Part shown: positions 1 to 11,594 of the stretch, one piece after another | Layout: each line of letters begins with the position of its first letter | Numbering within the stretch: position 1 is the stretch's first letter | NCBI RefSeq assembly: GCF_002884495.1 | Contig: NZ_KZ614145.1 | Span: 2,370,423-2,434,422, forward strand | Origin: Rummeliibacillus pycnus | Lineage (GTDB): Bacteria > Bacillota > Bacilli > Bacillales_A > Planococcaceae | Reading direction: 5' to 3' | Length of the DNA: 64,000 nucleotides | The notes under the pieces: generated by a model | The model's input: only the letters and a program-made list of their open reading frames with translations | Database searches by the model: none | What the model was told of the DNA's origin: nothing | Position numbers and translations under genes: made by a program

Positions 1-63
1 TTTTGGCTGCCATATGACAAAAACTAATGTCACCAAAAAGATGAGTGTTGCTACAATCGCCAT
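1..63 (-). CDS. arsB: ArsB-like arsenite/anion transporter, N-terminus only (runs off the window)
   Basis: Only the first 21 codons lie in the window. They give a hydrophobic first membrane segment ending in VIWQPK, a pattern typical of the start of ArsB/ion-transporter superfamily pumps, which export arsenite across the cytoplasmic membrane. Two in-frame ATGs exist, at 69 and 63. The second is preferred because AGAAGGA lies about 8 nt upstream of it, whereas it is almost in contact with the first. The family call rests on a very short stretch, so another 12-TM anion transporter is possible. Confidence 0.5.
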   Translation of the reverse strand, partial: MAIVATLIFLVTLVFVIWQPK

Positions 64-261
64 TTCCATAATCCTTCTTTCTAAATAAATCCGAAATCCT
101 TTCTATATAATACCACCATACAATCAGGATGCACGATAGGATTTTTAAACGATCATTGAGCGTGGCGGTTTACTTGGTGAATCTAGTAATATTTGTAAGG
201 GATCATGGGCGTATTTTTTGCTTCATTGAGTTTGCTGATGAGGACTTAAATTGTTGAGAGA

Positions 262-330
262 GCGAATACTATGTATTTGGAGCGAATAATCCAGCGTAAG
301 GGGCGAATGAACGGGTACAGAGAGCGGATA
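262..330. repeat. Phased array A0 (GCGAAT core, about 21-bp step)
   Basis: GCGAAT/GCGGAT words begin at 262, 282, 303 and 324, giving steps of 20, 21 and 21 bp with unrelated spacers. This is a divergent member of the phased arrays found elsewhere in the window. It lies upstream of the ArsB-like gene. The rest of 70-480 holds no supported gene. Confidence 0.55.
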
Positions 331-427
331 ATTCTTTTGAATAAGCTTATCTCTATTATTAACTGCCAAACTCGTTACCTATTTTTAATATAAAAGAAAT
401 ACATTGGAAAAATTGAGAGAAAAATAA

Positions 428-491
428 CAAACTAAAAAAGCCCTTAACCTCCGAAGAGATTAAGGACTTAAATATTTGGGTACCTGGCACC
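428..491. repeat. Dispersed hairpin repeat, copy B1
   Basis: A hairpin-forming core (CTTAACCTC ... GAGATTAAG) is followed about 20 nt later by a GGTACCTGGCACC-like palindrome. Related copies are at 1021-1062, 1858-1945, 9206-9288 and 11891-11975. Confidence 0.6.
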
Positions 492-507
492 TAGTCTATA
501 GATGAGT

Positions 508-842
508 CTAATGTGTTTTCTTCAAATGTGCCTGAATCGTCCCCTTCATCTTCTTCAAATTCTCATCTTGATATAAGACAGTATTCTTATTTAACGCAAC
601 TTTTCCCCCTAGATATTTTTCACCAGTTTTAATTAATTGAGGTAAGTATGCTTTTAAATTTGATGGTCAAGTTCTTGGTATGCTAACTGATACTTTCCGC
701 CATCGGCAACTTCTGAATGATACAAAGCCTTAAGTGCATAGTTTTTCTCAAGATCAAGATTCACCATCAATTCTTTTAAGTGCTTTTGTAATTCTTTATT
801 GTCTTTAACCAGCTGGTTCATTTGAGATTTCACGTATTTCAT
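508..842 (-). pseudogene. Small coiled-coil protein, frameshifted
   Basis: The ATG at 842 opens a 62-codon frame (MKYVKSQMNQLVKDNKEL...) ending at 654. A shift of one base near 655-660 restores a frame that continues ...KAYLPQLIKTGEKYLGG... to a stop at 508-510, for about 111 residues in total. The N-terminal half is rich in K/E/L heptads and looks like a coiled coil. An AAAGGAG lies upstream of the start with a long spacer of about 13 nt. I do not recognise the family. Sequencing error or programmed frameshifting cannot be excluded, but the A/T-rich shift site has no clear slippery heptamer. Confidence 0.5.
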
Positions 843-1020
843 AGATATAGTCAAACTCCTTTCAGATATCCACAAGTATAGCACTAATCATGGGATTTCG
901 ATGGTATCCTATCTTCAATGTTGAAAAAGGACTGATCAGAATTATTCTATTGCTAAGAGTGCGGATAAATCTTAGCAATTAGTCAATAAAATGCTATTCT
1001 TCTGTTTTCAAACGTCTTCA

Positions 1021-1062
1021 TATAAAAAGCCCTCAACCTCCGATGAGATTAAGGACTTTAGT
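1021..1062. repeat. Dispersed hairpin repeat, copy B2 (core only)
   Basis: The same CTCAACCTC ... GAGATTAAG core as B1 appears here without the distal palindrome. It forms the 5' part of the open frame 991-1395, so any protein start upstream of it is suspect. Confidence 0.5.
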
Positions 1063-1091
1063 ACTTATGAAGTGCCCGACTTTAAAGGAAT

Positions 1092-1395
1092 GGACGTGCA
1101 ACCCCTGCAATTTCTTCAAGTAGAAGAAAATTCAATACCGACAGAACAAGTTTTGAAACTTATCTCCAAACATTTATATGAAACAGTGCCTTCACTAAAC
1201 GATGTGCAATACAAACAATTGCTCAAAAAGCAATGCAATCTAGAAGCAGTTTTTCTAGAAAAAAACCACAGCTTATCATTCGAGCAATCAGAAGGCACAG
1301 ATATAGAATTATCATGTTGCGCAGCGTGTATCACCTATTTTGGTCTATCGATTGAACAACTAGCAACCGTATTCATGCAAAATATAAAAAAATAA
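1092..1395 (+). CDS. Hypothetical protein, probably 5'-truncated by a repeat
   Basis: The frame is open from 991, but its first 24 or so codons are dispersed repeat B2. The first ATG after the repeat is at 1092 (MDVQPLQFLQ...), giving 100 residues. There is no well-spaced ribosome binding site: AAAGGA abuts the ATG. The protein is acidic to neutral, with a Cys-Cys-x2-Cys cluster near residue 75 (ELSCCAACITYF). I do not recognise it. It may be the C-terminal remnant of a longer gene cut by the repeat. Confidence 0.3.
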
Positions 1396-1576
1396 GTTAA
1401 CTATTAAGCCTTAAACTTTAAAATTCTCCACGAACGAATGACGTAAAATCATACCAAAACACCTAACTACTTTTAAACATCAGGTGTTCTGGTCCGGTGC
1501 CTGGTACCATAAAAATTGTTTCTTCATGCATTATTTAATACGTGAATGAGAATAATGAAGAAGAACAAAATGAATT

Positions 1577-1581
1577 GGAGG
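1577..1581 (+). promoter_or_regulatory. Ribosome binding site of sspH
   Basis: GGAGG is placed 7 nt before the ATG at 1589, which fixes the start of this very short gene. Confidence 0.8.
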
Positions 1582-1588
1582 TTTTTAA

Positions 1589-1768
1589 ATGGATATTCAA
1601 AGAGCACAAGAAATTGCTGCATCACCAGTTTTAGCGAATGTATTACATGATGGCGTTCCTATATACATTCAACATGTAGATGAAACAAAAGGAACAGCTA
1701 GAATATACCCTCTCCATGAACCAGAAAATGAAAAAGAGGTTGCATTGGAAAAGTTAAGAGAACATTAA
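1589..1768 (+). CDS. sspH: Small acid-soluble spore protein H (SspH family)
   Basis: A 59-residue protein beginning MDIQRAQEIAASP with the block GVPIYIQHVDETKGTARIYP followed by LHEPENEKEV, the conserved core of the H-type minor SASP family of Bacilli. These proteins are made in the forespore and packed in the spore core. The family is known to be transcribed by forespore sigma factors; I did not identify a convincing promoter, though GCATTA and GAATAAT words lie upstream. Length, start and ribosome binding site all fit. The gene stands alone and shows that the host forms endospores. Confidence 0.9.
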   Translation: MDIQRAQEIAASPVLANVLHDGVPIYIQHVDETKGTARIYPLHEPENEKEVALEKLREH

Positions 1769-1857
1769 CATTAATATAACAAGTAAGTAAATATCCTGCA
1801 TAATTAACATTCCTATATGTCACAAATAGCCCATTAAACTTTCAAATTAATACAAAC

Positions 1858-1945
1858 CGTATTTAAAAAGCCTTCAAAAACTCGGTTGAGATTGAAGGCT
1901 TTAATAGCTTACTTTCAAAGTTATTGAATACCTGATACCAATGTC
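1858..1945. repeat. Dispersed hairpin repeat, copy B3
   Basis: AAAAAGCCTTCAA ... TTGAAGGCTTT is a hairpin, followed by the TACCTGATACCA end shared with the other B copies. It lies in the 550-bp stretch between sspH and the tRNA array. Confidence 0.5.
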
Positions 1946-2038
1946 TAATGTAGTTCAAAACGACATTGAATTCAACTGATGCCACTGTCATTACCCGTAC
2001 CCTATGCTGTTATCTTAAAAAGCACCTATTACCTTTGG

Positions 2039-2218
2039 TTGACAAGCAAGTGCTTTAAGCTTATATGTTTTCTAAATGTATAAATCTCTTTAAGTTTGTA
2101 AGTTTTATAACTTTATAGTTGTTGGGCAGTATCCAAAGAAAAGCAACAACAGGACATATCAGAAAAAGGCTATAGTAGCTGTTAACATAAAGAAGCTAGA
2201 TGGGCAGTAGCTTCTTTT
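2039..2218 (+). ncRNA. Possible small RNA (promoter-like site plus terminator, no ORF)
   Basis: TTGACA at 2039-2044 and TATATG at 2062-2067 are separated by 17 bp. About 120 nt downstream is a terminator-like hairpin (AAGAAGCTA 2190-2198 / TAGCTTCTT 2208-2216, then TTTT). No ORF above a few codons lies between. TTGTTG/CAACAA arms near 2119-2150 would add structure. The -35 box also sits in the loop of an AAAGCAC/GTGCTTT hairpin, which weakens the promoter reading. Confidence 0.25.
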
Positions 2219-2269
2219 AATAGTCAAATAGTCTATACATTACAAGATTTCATGCATATCATTGCGCAA

Positions 2270-2307
2270 AAAAATCCTTTAGAACCAAATGATTCTAAAG
2301 GATTTTT
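2270..2307 (-). terminator. Terminator of the rrn-tRNA operon
   Basis: AAAATCCTTTAGAA and TTCTAAAGGATTTTT form a strong stem with T-rich tails on both sides, directly after the last tRNA. Confidence 0.85.
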
Positions 2308-2312
2308 AAGTA

Positions 2313-2384
2313 TGACCCCTACGAGATTCGAACTCGTGTTACCGCCGTGAAAGGGCGGTGTCTTAACCGCTTGACCAAGGGGCC
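2313..2384 (-). tRNA. tRNA-Glu (TTC)
   Basis: The cloverleaf reads GGCCCCTTGGTCAAGCGG... with anticodon TTC in the loop CTTTCAC. CCA is not encoded. It is the last gene of the array. Confidence 0.95.
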
Positions 2385-2391
2385 AATATGG

Positions 2392-2465
2392 CTCCGAAGG
2401 CAGGACTCGAACCTGCGACCCTCTGATTAACAGTCAGATGCTGCTACCAACTGAGCTACTTCGGA
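2392..2465 (-). tRNA. tRNA-Asn (GTT)
   Basis: Acceptor arms TCCGAAG/CTTCGGA, anticodon GTT. Confidence 0.93.
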
Positions 2466-2474
2466 ATAGTTAAA

Positions 2475-2551
<77 letters not shown>

Positions 2552-2556
2552 ATAAT

Positions 2557-2630
2557 TGGAGCGGGTGAAGAGAATCGAACTCTCGACAACAGCTTGGAAG
2601 GCTGTGGTTTTACCACTAAACTACACCCGC
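2557..2630 (-). tRNA. tRNA-Gly (TCC)
   Basis: Acceptor GCGGGTG, anticodon TCC, CCA encoded. Confidence 0.95.
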
Positions 2631-2633
2631 ATA

Positions 2634-2709
2634 TGGTGGGTCGGGACAGAATCGAACTGCCGACACTTAGAGCTTCAATCTAATGCTCTACCAACTGAGC
2701 TACCGACCC
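2634..2709 (-). tRNA. tRNA-Phe (GAA)
   Basis: Anticodon loop TTGAAGC between TTAGA/TCTAA, anticodon GAA, CCA encoded. Confidence 0.95.
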
Positions 2710-2735
2710 GTGATAACAATTAATTATGTAAAAAA

Positions 2736-2812
2736 TGGCGGTCCGGACGGGACTCGAACCCGCGACCTCCTGCGTGACAGGCAGGCATTCTAACCAGCTG
2801 AACTACCGGACC
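2736..2812 (-). tRNA. tRNA-Asp (GTC)
   Basis: Acceptor GGTCCGG, anticodon GTC, CCA encoded. Confidence 0.95.
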
Positions 2813-2816
2813 ATTT

Positions 2817-2893
<77 letters not shown>

Positions 2894-3006
2894 ATAGTAG
2901 TATAAATTTGTTTTAATTATGCACTAGGTAAATTGACGTCTTCCACGCTTCGCTTGCGTCGACGTTAATCGCAATCTTCGTTTTGCGATTTGCTCCACCC
3001 CGCGAT
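2894..3006 (-). repeat. Insert with a duplicated tRNA-fMet 5' end
   Basis: About 100 bp separate tRNA-fMet from tRNA-Ser. The far end repeats the first 15 nt of the tRNA-fMet gene. The insert contains two hairpins, an imperfect one (TTGACGTC/GACGTTAA) and a perfect 8-bp one (AATCGCAA/TTGCGATT). It is not a tRNA. Confidence 0.6.
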
Positions 3007-3031
3007 GATTATATAGTTGCTTTATAAATAA

Positions 3032-3124
3032 TGGAGGAGGAAGAGGGATTCGAACCCCCGCGCGGTATGACCCGCCTGTCGGTTTTCAAGACCGATCCCT
3101 TCAGCCAGACTTGGGTATTCCTCC
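3032..3124 (-). tRNA. tRNA-Ser (TGA)
   Basis: 93 nt with a long variable arm, anticodon TGA, CCA encoded. Confidence 0.95.
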
Positions 3125-3132
3125 AGGTAATA

Positions 3133-3206
3133 TGGCGGCCGAGGGGATCGAACCCCCGACCTTACGGGTATGAACCGTACGCTCTAGCCAGCTGAGCTAG
3201 GCCGCC
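3133..3206 (-). tRNA. tRNA-Met (CAT, elongator-like)
   Basis: Acceptor GGCGGCC/GGCCGCC fully paired, anticodon CAT. The body resembles the Bacillus elongator tRNA-Met. A lysidine-modified Ile2 tRNA is the alternative for any CAT anticodon. Confidence 0.85.
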
Positions 3207-3245
3207 ATAATAATTAAATCACTTCGTTTTATTTTAAATAAAAGA

Positions 3246-3334
3246 TGGTGCCGAGGACCGGAATCGAACCGGTACGGTAGTCACCTACCGCAGGATTTTA
3301 AGTCCTGTGCGTCTGCCAGTTCCGCCACCCCGGC
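3246..3334 (-). tRNA. tRNA-Leu (TAA)
   Basis: 89 nt with a long variable arm, anticodon TAA, CCA encoded. Confidence 0.95.
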
Positions 3335-3343
3335 ATCTCTTAA

Positions 3344-3418
3344 TGGAGCGGAAGACGGGGTTCGAACCCGCGACCCCCACCTTGGCAAGGTGATGTTCTA
3401 CCACTGAACTACTTCCGC
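3344..3418 (-). tRNA. tRNA-Gly (GCC)
   Basis: Acceptor GCGGAAG, anticodon GCC, CCA encoded. Confidence 0.95.
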
Positions 3419-3436
3419 AATATGTATTAAGAAAAA

Positions 3437-3466
3437 GCGGGCGATGGGATTAGATCTCACACCCGC
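3437..3466 (-). pseudogene. Internally deleted tRNA remnant (Leu- or His-type)
   Basis: 30 nt read GCGGGTGTG at one end and ATCCCATCGCCCGC at the other: an intact 7-bp acceptor stem with D, anticodon and most of the T arm gone. The 5' end matches both tRNA-Leu(TAG) and tRNA-His. A Leu identity is favoured because in the Bacillus trn order a Leu gene lies between Lys and Gly(GCC), exactly here. Confidence 0.65.
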
Positions 3467-3483
3467 GATTTATAATTAAATGA

Positions 3484-3556
3484 TGAGTCATGCAGGATTC
3501 GAACCAGCGACCCTCTGATTAAAAGTCAGATGCTCTACCAACTGAGCTAATGACTC
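3484..3556 (-). tRNA. tRNA-Lys (TTT)
   Basis: Acceptor GAGTCAT/ATGACTC, anticodon TTT. Confidence 0.94.
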
Positions 3557-3579
3557 ATTTAAAACAAATTTCAAGGAAA

Positions 3580-3655
3580 TGGTGGAGGATGACGGGATCG
3601 AACCGCCGACCCCCTGCTTGTAAGGCAGGTGCTCTCCCAGCTGAGCTAATCCTCC
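3580..3655 (-). tRNA. tRNA-Val (TAC)
   Basis: Acceptor GGAGGAT, anticodon TAC, CCA encoded. It is the first tRNA after 5S, as in Bacillus operons. Confidence 0.95.
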
Positions 3656-3659
3656 ATAA

Positions 3660-3691
3660 AAGGAACAACTGATAGATATCAGTTGTTCCTT
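3660..3691 (-). other. Perfect 15-bp hairpin between 5S rRNA and tRNA-Val
   Basis: AAGGAACAACTGATA (3660-3674) and its exact complement (3677-3691) are separated by 2 nt. The T tract after it on the minus strand is short (TTTT). It could be a processing stem or a partial terminator that sets the rRNA:tRNA ratio. Confidence 0.7.
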
Positions 3692-3696
3692 AGTGT

Positions 3697-3813
3697 GCCT
3701 AGCAACGTCCTACTCTCGCAGGGGGACAGCCCCCAACTACCATCGGCGCTAAAGAGCTTAACTTCTGTGTTCGGCATGGGAACAGGTGTGACCTCTTTGC
3801 CATCATTACTAGA
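3697..3813 (-). rRNA. rrf: 5S ribosomal RNA
   Basis: Contains the conserved 5S core (GGTCACACCTGTTCCCATGC, then GAAGTTAAGCTCTT) and closing ends TAGTAATG/CGTTGCTA. About 117 nt; the ends are set by pairing. Confidence 0.93.
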
Positions 3814-3936
3814 CCTTCGATTTACAATCTACTTCGCATTACTTCGTACTGCTCGTATCTTGAAAATCTCCTATATAGAAAGATTTTATTCTTTCAAAAC
3901 TGGATAAACGTTTATTGAAGTTCTTAAATCAACTTT

Positions 3937-8725
<4,789 letters not shown>

Positions 8726-8880
8726 AGTAAAGTTTGAAAGCTCATTTGCTTTGCTAGCGTTATCTATTGATAACAATTTTGTCCTTGTCACTAACAAATG
8801 TTAGTGATCAAAGTTTATTGATTAACGTTTGCTTGTTCAGTTTTCAAGGTTCATTTTCATTATCTTGCGACAACTTAATC

Positions 8881-8909
8881 ATTATATCAAAGTAATTATA
8901 ATGTGTCAA
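8881..8909 (-). promoter_or_regulatory. rrn promoter P2
   Basis: On the minus strand, TTGACA (8904-8909) and TATAAT (8881-8886) are separated by exactly 17 bp, a perfect SigA consensus about 155 bp before 16S. Confidence 0.85.
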
Positions 8910-8982
8910 CAACAAATATTTAAATAATGATTTGATATTTGTTATTACTCATTTATTTCCATGTCGTTTTAGCGACTTAAAA

Positions 8983-9011
8983 AGTATATAAAATAAATAT
9001 CTTATTGTCAA
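8983..9011 (-). promoter_or_regulatory. rrn promoter P1
   Basis: TTGACA (9006-9011) and TATACT (8983-8988) with a 17-bp spacer, about 100 bp upstream of P2. This is the usual tandem arrangement of Bacillus rrn operons. Confidence 0.8.
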
Positions 9012-9059
9012 TAATTATTTTTTATTTACGATAGATTTTCTAATGTTTTATAGTGACTA

Positions 9060-9154
9060 CATTGTTTCGCTCTCCATTGCCAGTACCTTCCGTAAAAATT
9101 ATCATATTGACTTTCCAGTTCTAGAGATTGCCTAGAACTTTCTCTATTATTTCT
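9060..9154 (-). pseudogene. Decayed tail of a polymorphic-toxin-like gene
   Basis: A minus-strand frame reads ...LESQYDNFYGRYWQWRAKQ, matching at protein and DNA level the fragment at 12857-12985 (GQYNNFRLRYWKWRAKQ). The F-x2-YWxW pattern resembles the ends of HNH/GH-E-type toxin domains. It has no start and no partner gene. Confidence 0.4.
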
Positions 9155-9205
9155 TAAAATATGTATCGGAAGATTATAATCTACTAACACCATTCTTGAC
9201 TAAAA

Positions 9206-9288
9206 GATAAAAGTCCTTAACCTCCAAAGAGATTAAGGACTTAATCTATAGTCTATGAAATGTTTAAGTACCCTGCACCAAAAACTTA
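9206..9288. repeat. Dispersed hairpin repeat, copy B4
   Basis: AAAGTCCTTAACCTC ... GAGATTAAGGACTT hairpin with the distal GTACCCTGCACCA end. It lies directly after the stop of the DUF3298-type gene and may serve as its terminator. Confidence 0.6.
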
Positions 9289-9945
9289 TTTTAAATATTT
9301 ACTTGGTACGGATACATATTGTATACCAGCCGCATACGAATTTACTTCATATGGATCAAAAACAACTTTTAACCCTTTAGAAGTCCAGAAGAAAGAATGT
9401 CCTGCAATCGTTGTTTGATGATCTGCAAACGGGTAATCATTCGGATGATTGAGCATATAGTTTTTCGCATAGCTTTTTCCATCTACGTAATTCTTTTCCG
9501 AACTAAATGCAGGTTTTAGACCTATGACCTTTCCTTTATACAGGTTAAAGGATTTTACAGTTTGCATTCCATGAGCCCCGCCATCATATGTATCATTTAC
9601 ACATAGTATGCTTATTTTTGAAGAGCTACTATATTTCTTTTTACAACTAATTTTTGACCAATATTGCATTCCTTTCATTGCTCTGCCACTCTTTAAATCT
9701 TTCTTCAACTTTGTTTGAAGCTTCGCATTAACCTTATAAATTTTTTTAGTGTGTTCCAGCATTTTTGCGTTTGCCCTCTTATATTTTGCTCCACTGATTA
9801 CAGCGTATTGATAATACCTATTATTTTTGTACTTCTTTATCTTTACTGTTGGTCCTACAGCCTGTGCATCATATTCAGATACTGTTGATGAAAACACTAA
9901 ACATATTGATAAAATACTTACTATGGAAATTATCCACTTTTTCAC
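9286..9945 (-). CDS. Secreted DUF3298/DUF4163-type protein
   Basis: 219 residues with a signal peptide of about 25 residues (MKKWIISIVSILSICLVFSS). The middle holds a DUF4163-like region and the C-terminus a DUF3298 signature: YDGGAHGMQTVKSFN near residue 120, then KGLKVVFDPYEVNSYAAG near residue 190. These paired domains occur in the extracellular parts of RsiV and of PdaC-type deacetylases; no catalytic domain is attached here. The GTG start at 9945 has AGGAGG 8 nt upstream. A decayed copy of its 3' end lies at 23324-23422. Confidence 0.7.
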   Translation of the reverse strand: MKKWIISIVSILSICLVFSSTVSEYDAQAVGPTVKIKKYKNNRYYQYAVISGAKYKRANAKMLEHTKKIYKVNAKLQTKLKKDLKSGRAMKGMQYWSKISCKKKYSSSSKISILCVNDTYDGGAHGMQTVKSFNLYKGKVIGLKPAFSSEKNYVDGKSYAKNYMLNHPNDYPFADHQTTIAGHSFFWTSKGLKVVFDPYEVNSYAAGIQYVSVPSKYLK

Positions 9946-9980
9946 TTACTTTTCCTCCTAATTAATCTTTTGCCTCTAAA

Positions 9981-10016
9981 TTTTACCATAAATATGGTAA
10001 AATAAAATACCATTAG
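9981..10016. promoter_or_regulatory. Overlapping ATGGTA palindromes (possible operator)
   Basis: TTTTACCATA (9981-9990) and TATGGTAAAA (9993-10002) form a perfect 10-bp inverted repeat. The second arm also pairs with TACCAT just downstream. It lies 36 bp before the DUF3298-type gene, in the divergent region shared with the NERD gene. Confidence 0.45.
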
Positions 10017-10174
10017 TATTGATGTTGTATATCAGTTGAAATAAGTAAATTCTAGAATTATTTAATAGACATGTTCTAACTCTATCTATTTTAGTTTTTA
10101 AATAATTCGATAGTCCCTTAGATATAAATATTGGCATATTTTATAAAAATATAATCACATTTAGAAGGAATCAC

Positions 10175-11029
10175 TTGATTAAGAAAAGAGGCAAAATTAT
10201 GGTTTTTGGCTTTCTCTTTAATAAAAAGAAAAAGAATGGAAAAAAAGTTACCAATCCTTCAGTTAAAAAGACTTCCACAAATAAGAAAAATAATGAACAA
10301 TGGGCAAACCGAAAAGGAGAACTTGGTGAATATAAAATTAATATCCAACTAGATCAGTTTCCAAAAAATTATAAATATCATAGTGACCTACTGATTAAGA
10401 ACGGAAAGTCTTCTACAGGCTACTCCCAAATTGACCACGTAATCATCACACCTTATGGAATATTTGTTATTGAAACAAAGAACTATCAAGGAACTATTTA
10501 TGGCGAAAAGAATCGAAAAACGTGGTTAATTAATGGCAAATTCAAAATGATGAATCCCTTACTACAAAATTACGGCCATATGCAAGCCATAAAAGATGAA
10601 ATTGATAAAAAATTTCATGAACACTTTATTTCAATCGTATCTTTTACTAAGCGATGCACTCTAAAAATTGATCCAAATTTACAGAAAATACAATCAAACG
10701 AATTGGTTATTTACGATATTCTATTATCGGAGGTTATAAATAGAAAAATTGCTATTCTCAAAATGCTTCACAATCAACCCGTATTAACAAATGATGAGAT
10801 TGAAAAGATCTACAATACACTTTCACAATCCAACGTCCTCGACCCCTCCATTAGAAAACAACATGTTGAGAAGATAATAACTAACAAGGAGAATGATGAC
10901 ACAGCCGCTAAAAATAAGTGCGTTATCTGTAAGAAACCTGTTTCAAATAAAGTACAATCGTATTGTTTATCAAATCCAAAATTCAAAGGAAACATCTATT
11001 GTTATGAACACCAAAAAAATCCCCTATAA
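10175..11029 (+). CDS. NERD-domain protein with C-terminal zinc-ribbon-like motif
   Basis: 284 residues. Residues 1-45 are very basic and unstructured (poly-K/N). The NERD (nuclease-related) domain follows with KGELGEYKIN (residue 48), then IDHVIITPYGIFVIETKNY (88-106), which supplies the D...E-T-K core of the restriction-endonuclease-like fold. The C-terminus carries CVICKKP ... CYEHQ, a plausible four-ligand zinc site. The TTG start is supported by AGAAGGA about 6 nt upstream; an ATG at 10199 (after AGAGG) would remove eight residues. NERD proteins are proposed DNA-acting enzymes, but the biochemical role is not established. Confidence 0.75.
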   Translation: MIKKRGKIMVFGFLFNKKKKNGKKVTNPSVKKTSTNKKNNEQWANRKGELGEYKINIQLDQFPKNYKYHSDLLIKNGKSSTGYSQIDHVIITPYGIFVIETKNYQGTIYGEKNRKTWLINGKFKMMNPLLQNYGHMQAIKDEIDKKFHEHFISIVSFTKRCTLKIDPNLQKIQSNELVIYDILLSEVINRKIAILKMLHNQPVLTNDEIEKIYNTLSQSNVLDPSIRKQHVEKIITNKENDDTAAKNKCVICKKPVSNKVQSYCLSNPKFKGNIYCYEHQKNPL

Positions 11030-11034
11030 GTATG

Positions 11035-11067
11035 AAAACTCTTATGTATAAATACATAAGAGTTTTT
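11035..11067 (+). terminator. Terminator of the NERD gene
   Basis: AAAACTCTTATGTAT/ATACATAAGAGTTTTT hairpin beginning 6 nt after the stop codon. Confidence 0.9.
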
Positions 11068-11240
11068 ATCTGCTTGGCGATGATGGAGACCTTCTTAAAA
11101 AGAGGGTAAAACGACAGGGAGGATTGGTTCTTACAGTATGCACGACGAATCATATATCCCTTTTGTTCCGATACCTGATACCAATGTATATCTCCTTATG
11201 AAACGTTTGTGTAATATTATCTATTTTTTTATTATCGTCT

Positions 11241-11590
11241 TTAATCTACTAACTCCAAATAATATTTATCGTTTTCTTCCATTTTATTTAAAAATTCTTC
11301 AAGGGAAGTCGCAATTTGAATATCATAATAGTAAATTGGACTTCTATTATTTTTATTCAATTCTATTGACGTTAAAGCTGATTAACTGCCTTCAAAAAAT
11401 ATTTGTTTGTTATTTTCATATTCATCATAGATTTCAATGTCAGGATAAAACTCAGAATCATTAACTCTTAATCGAAAATCTCTTATTGAATAAGGATCCA
11501 TAATTCGATTAATATTAAACTCTGAAGCTTTAATAAACCCGTAGCCGACTTCTAAATAACTAAATTCCTGATGAGTTGTTGTTGGGGAAG
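11241..11590 (-). pseudogene. Broken SUKH/SMI1-like gene
   Basis: Minus-strand frames separated by shifts give FSYLEVGYGFIKASEFN, then RIMDPYSIRDFRLRVNDSEF and EIYDEYENNKQIFFEGS, a stop, and a second in-frame piece IYYYDIQIATSLEEFLNKM ending at 11241. The order and the 'GYGFIKA-EFN-RI-DPYS' pattern resemble SMI1/KNR4-family immunity proteins. At least two lesions are needed, so it is dead. No open frame on the plus strand here is convincing. Confidence 0.45.
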
Positions 11591-11594
11591 AATC

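Noticed and set aside
2894-3006. Integrated phage or integron attachment site at tRNA-fMet
   Set aside because: Only a 15-bp duplication and 100 bp of insert exist; no integrase or cargo nearby.
11138-11464. Plus-strand open frame of 108 codons
   Set aside because: It is antisense to the broken SUKH-like gene, A/T-rich, and lacks a ribosome binding site.
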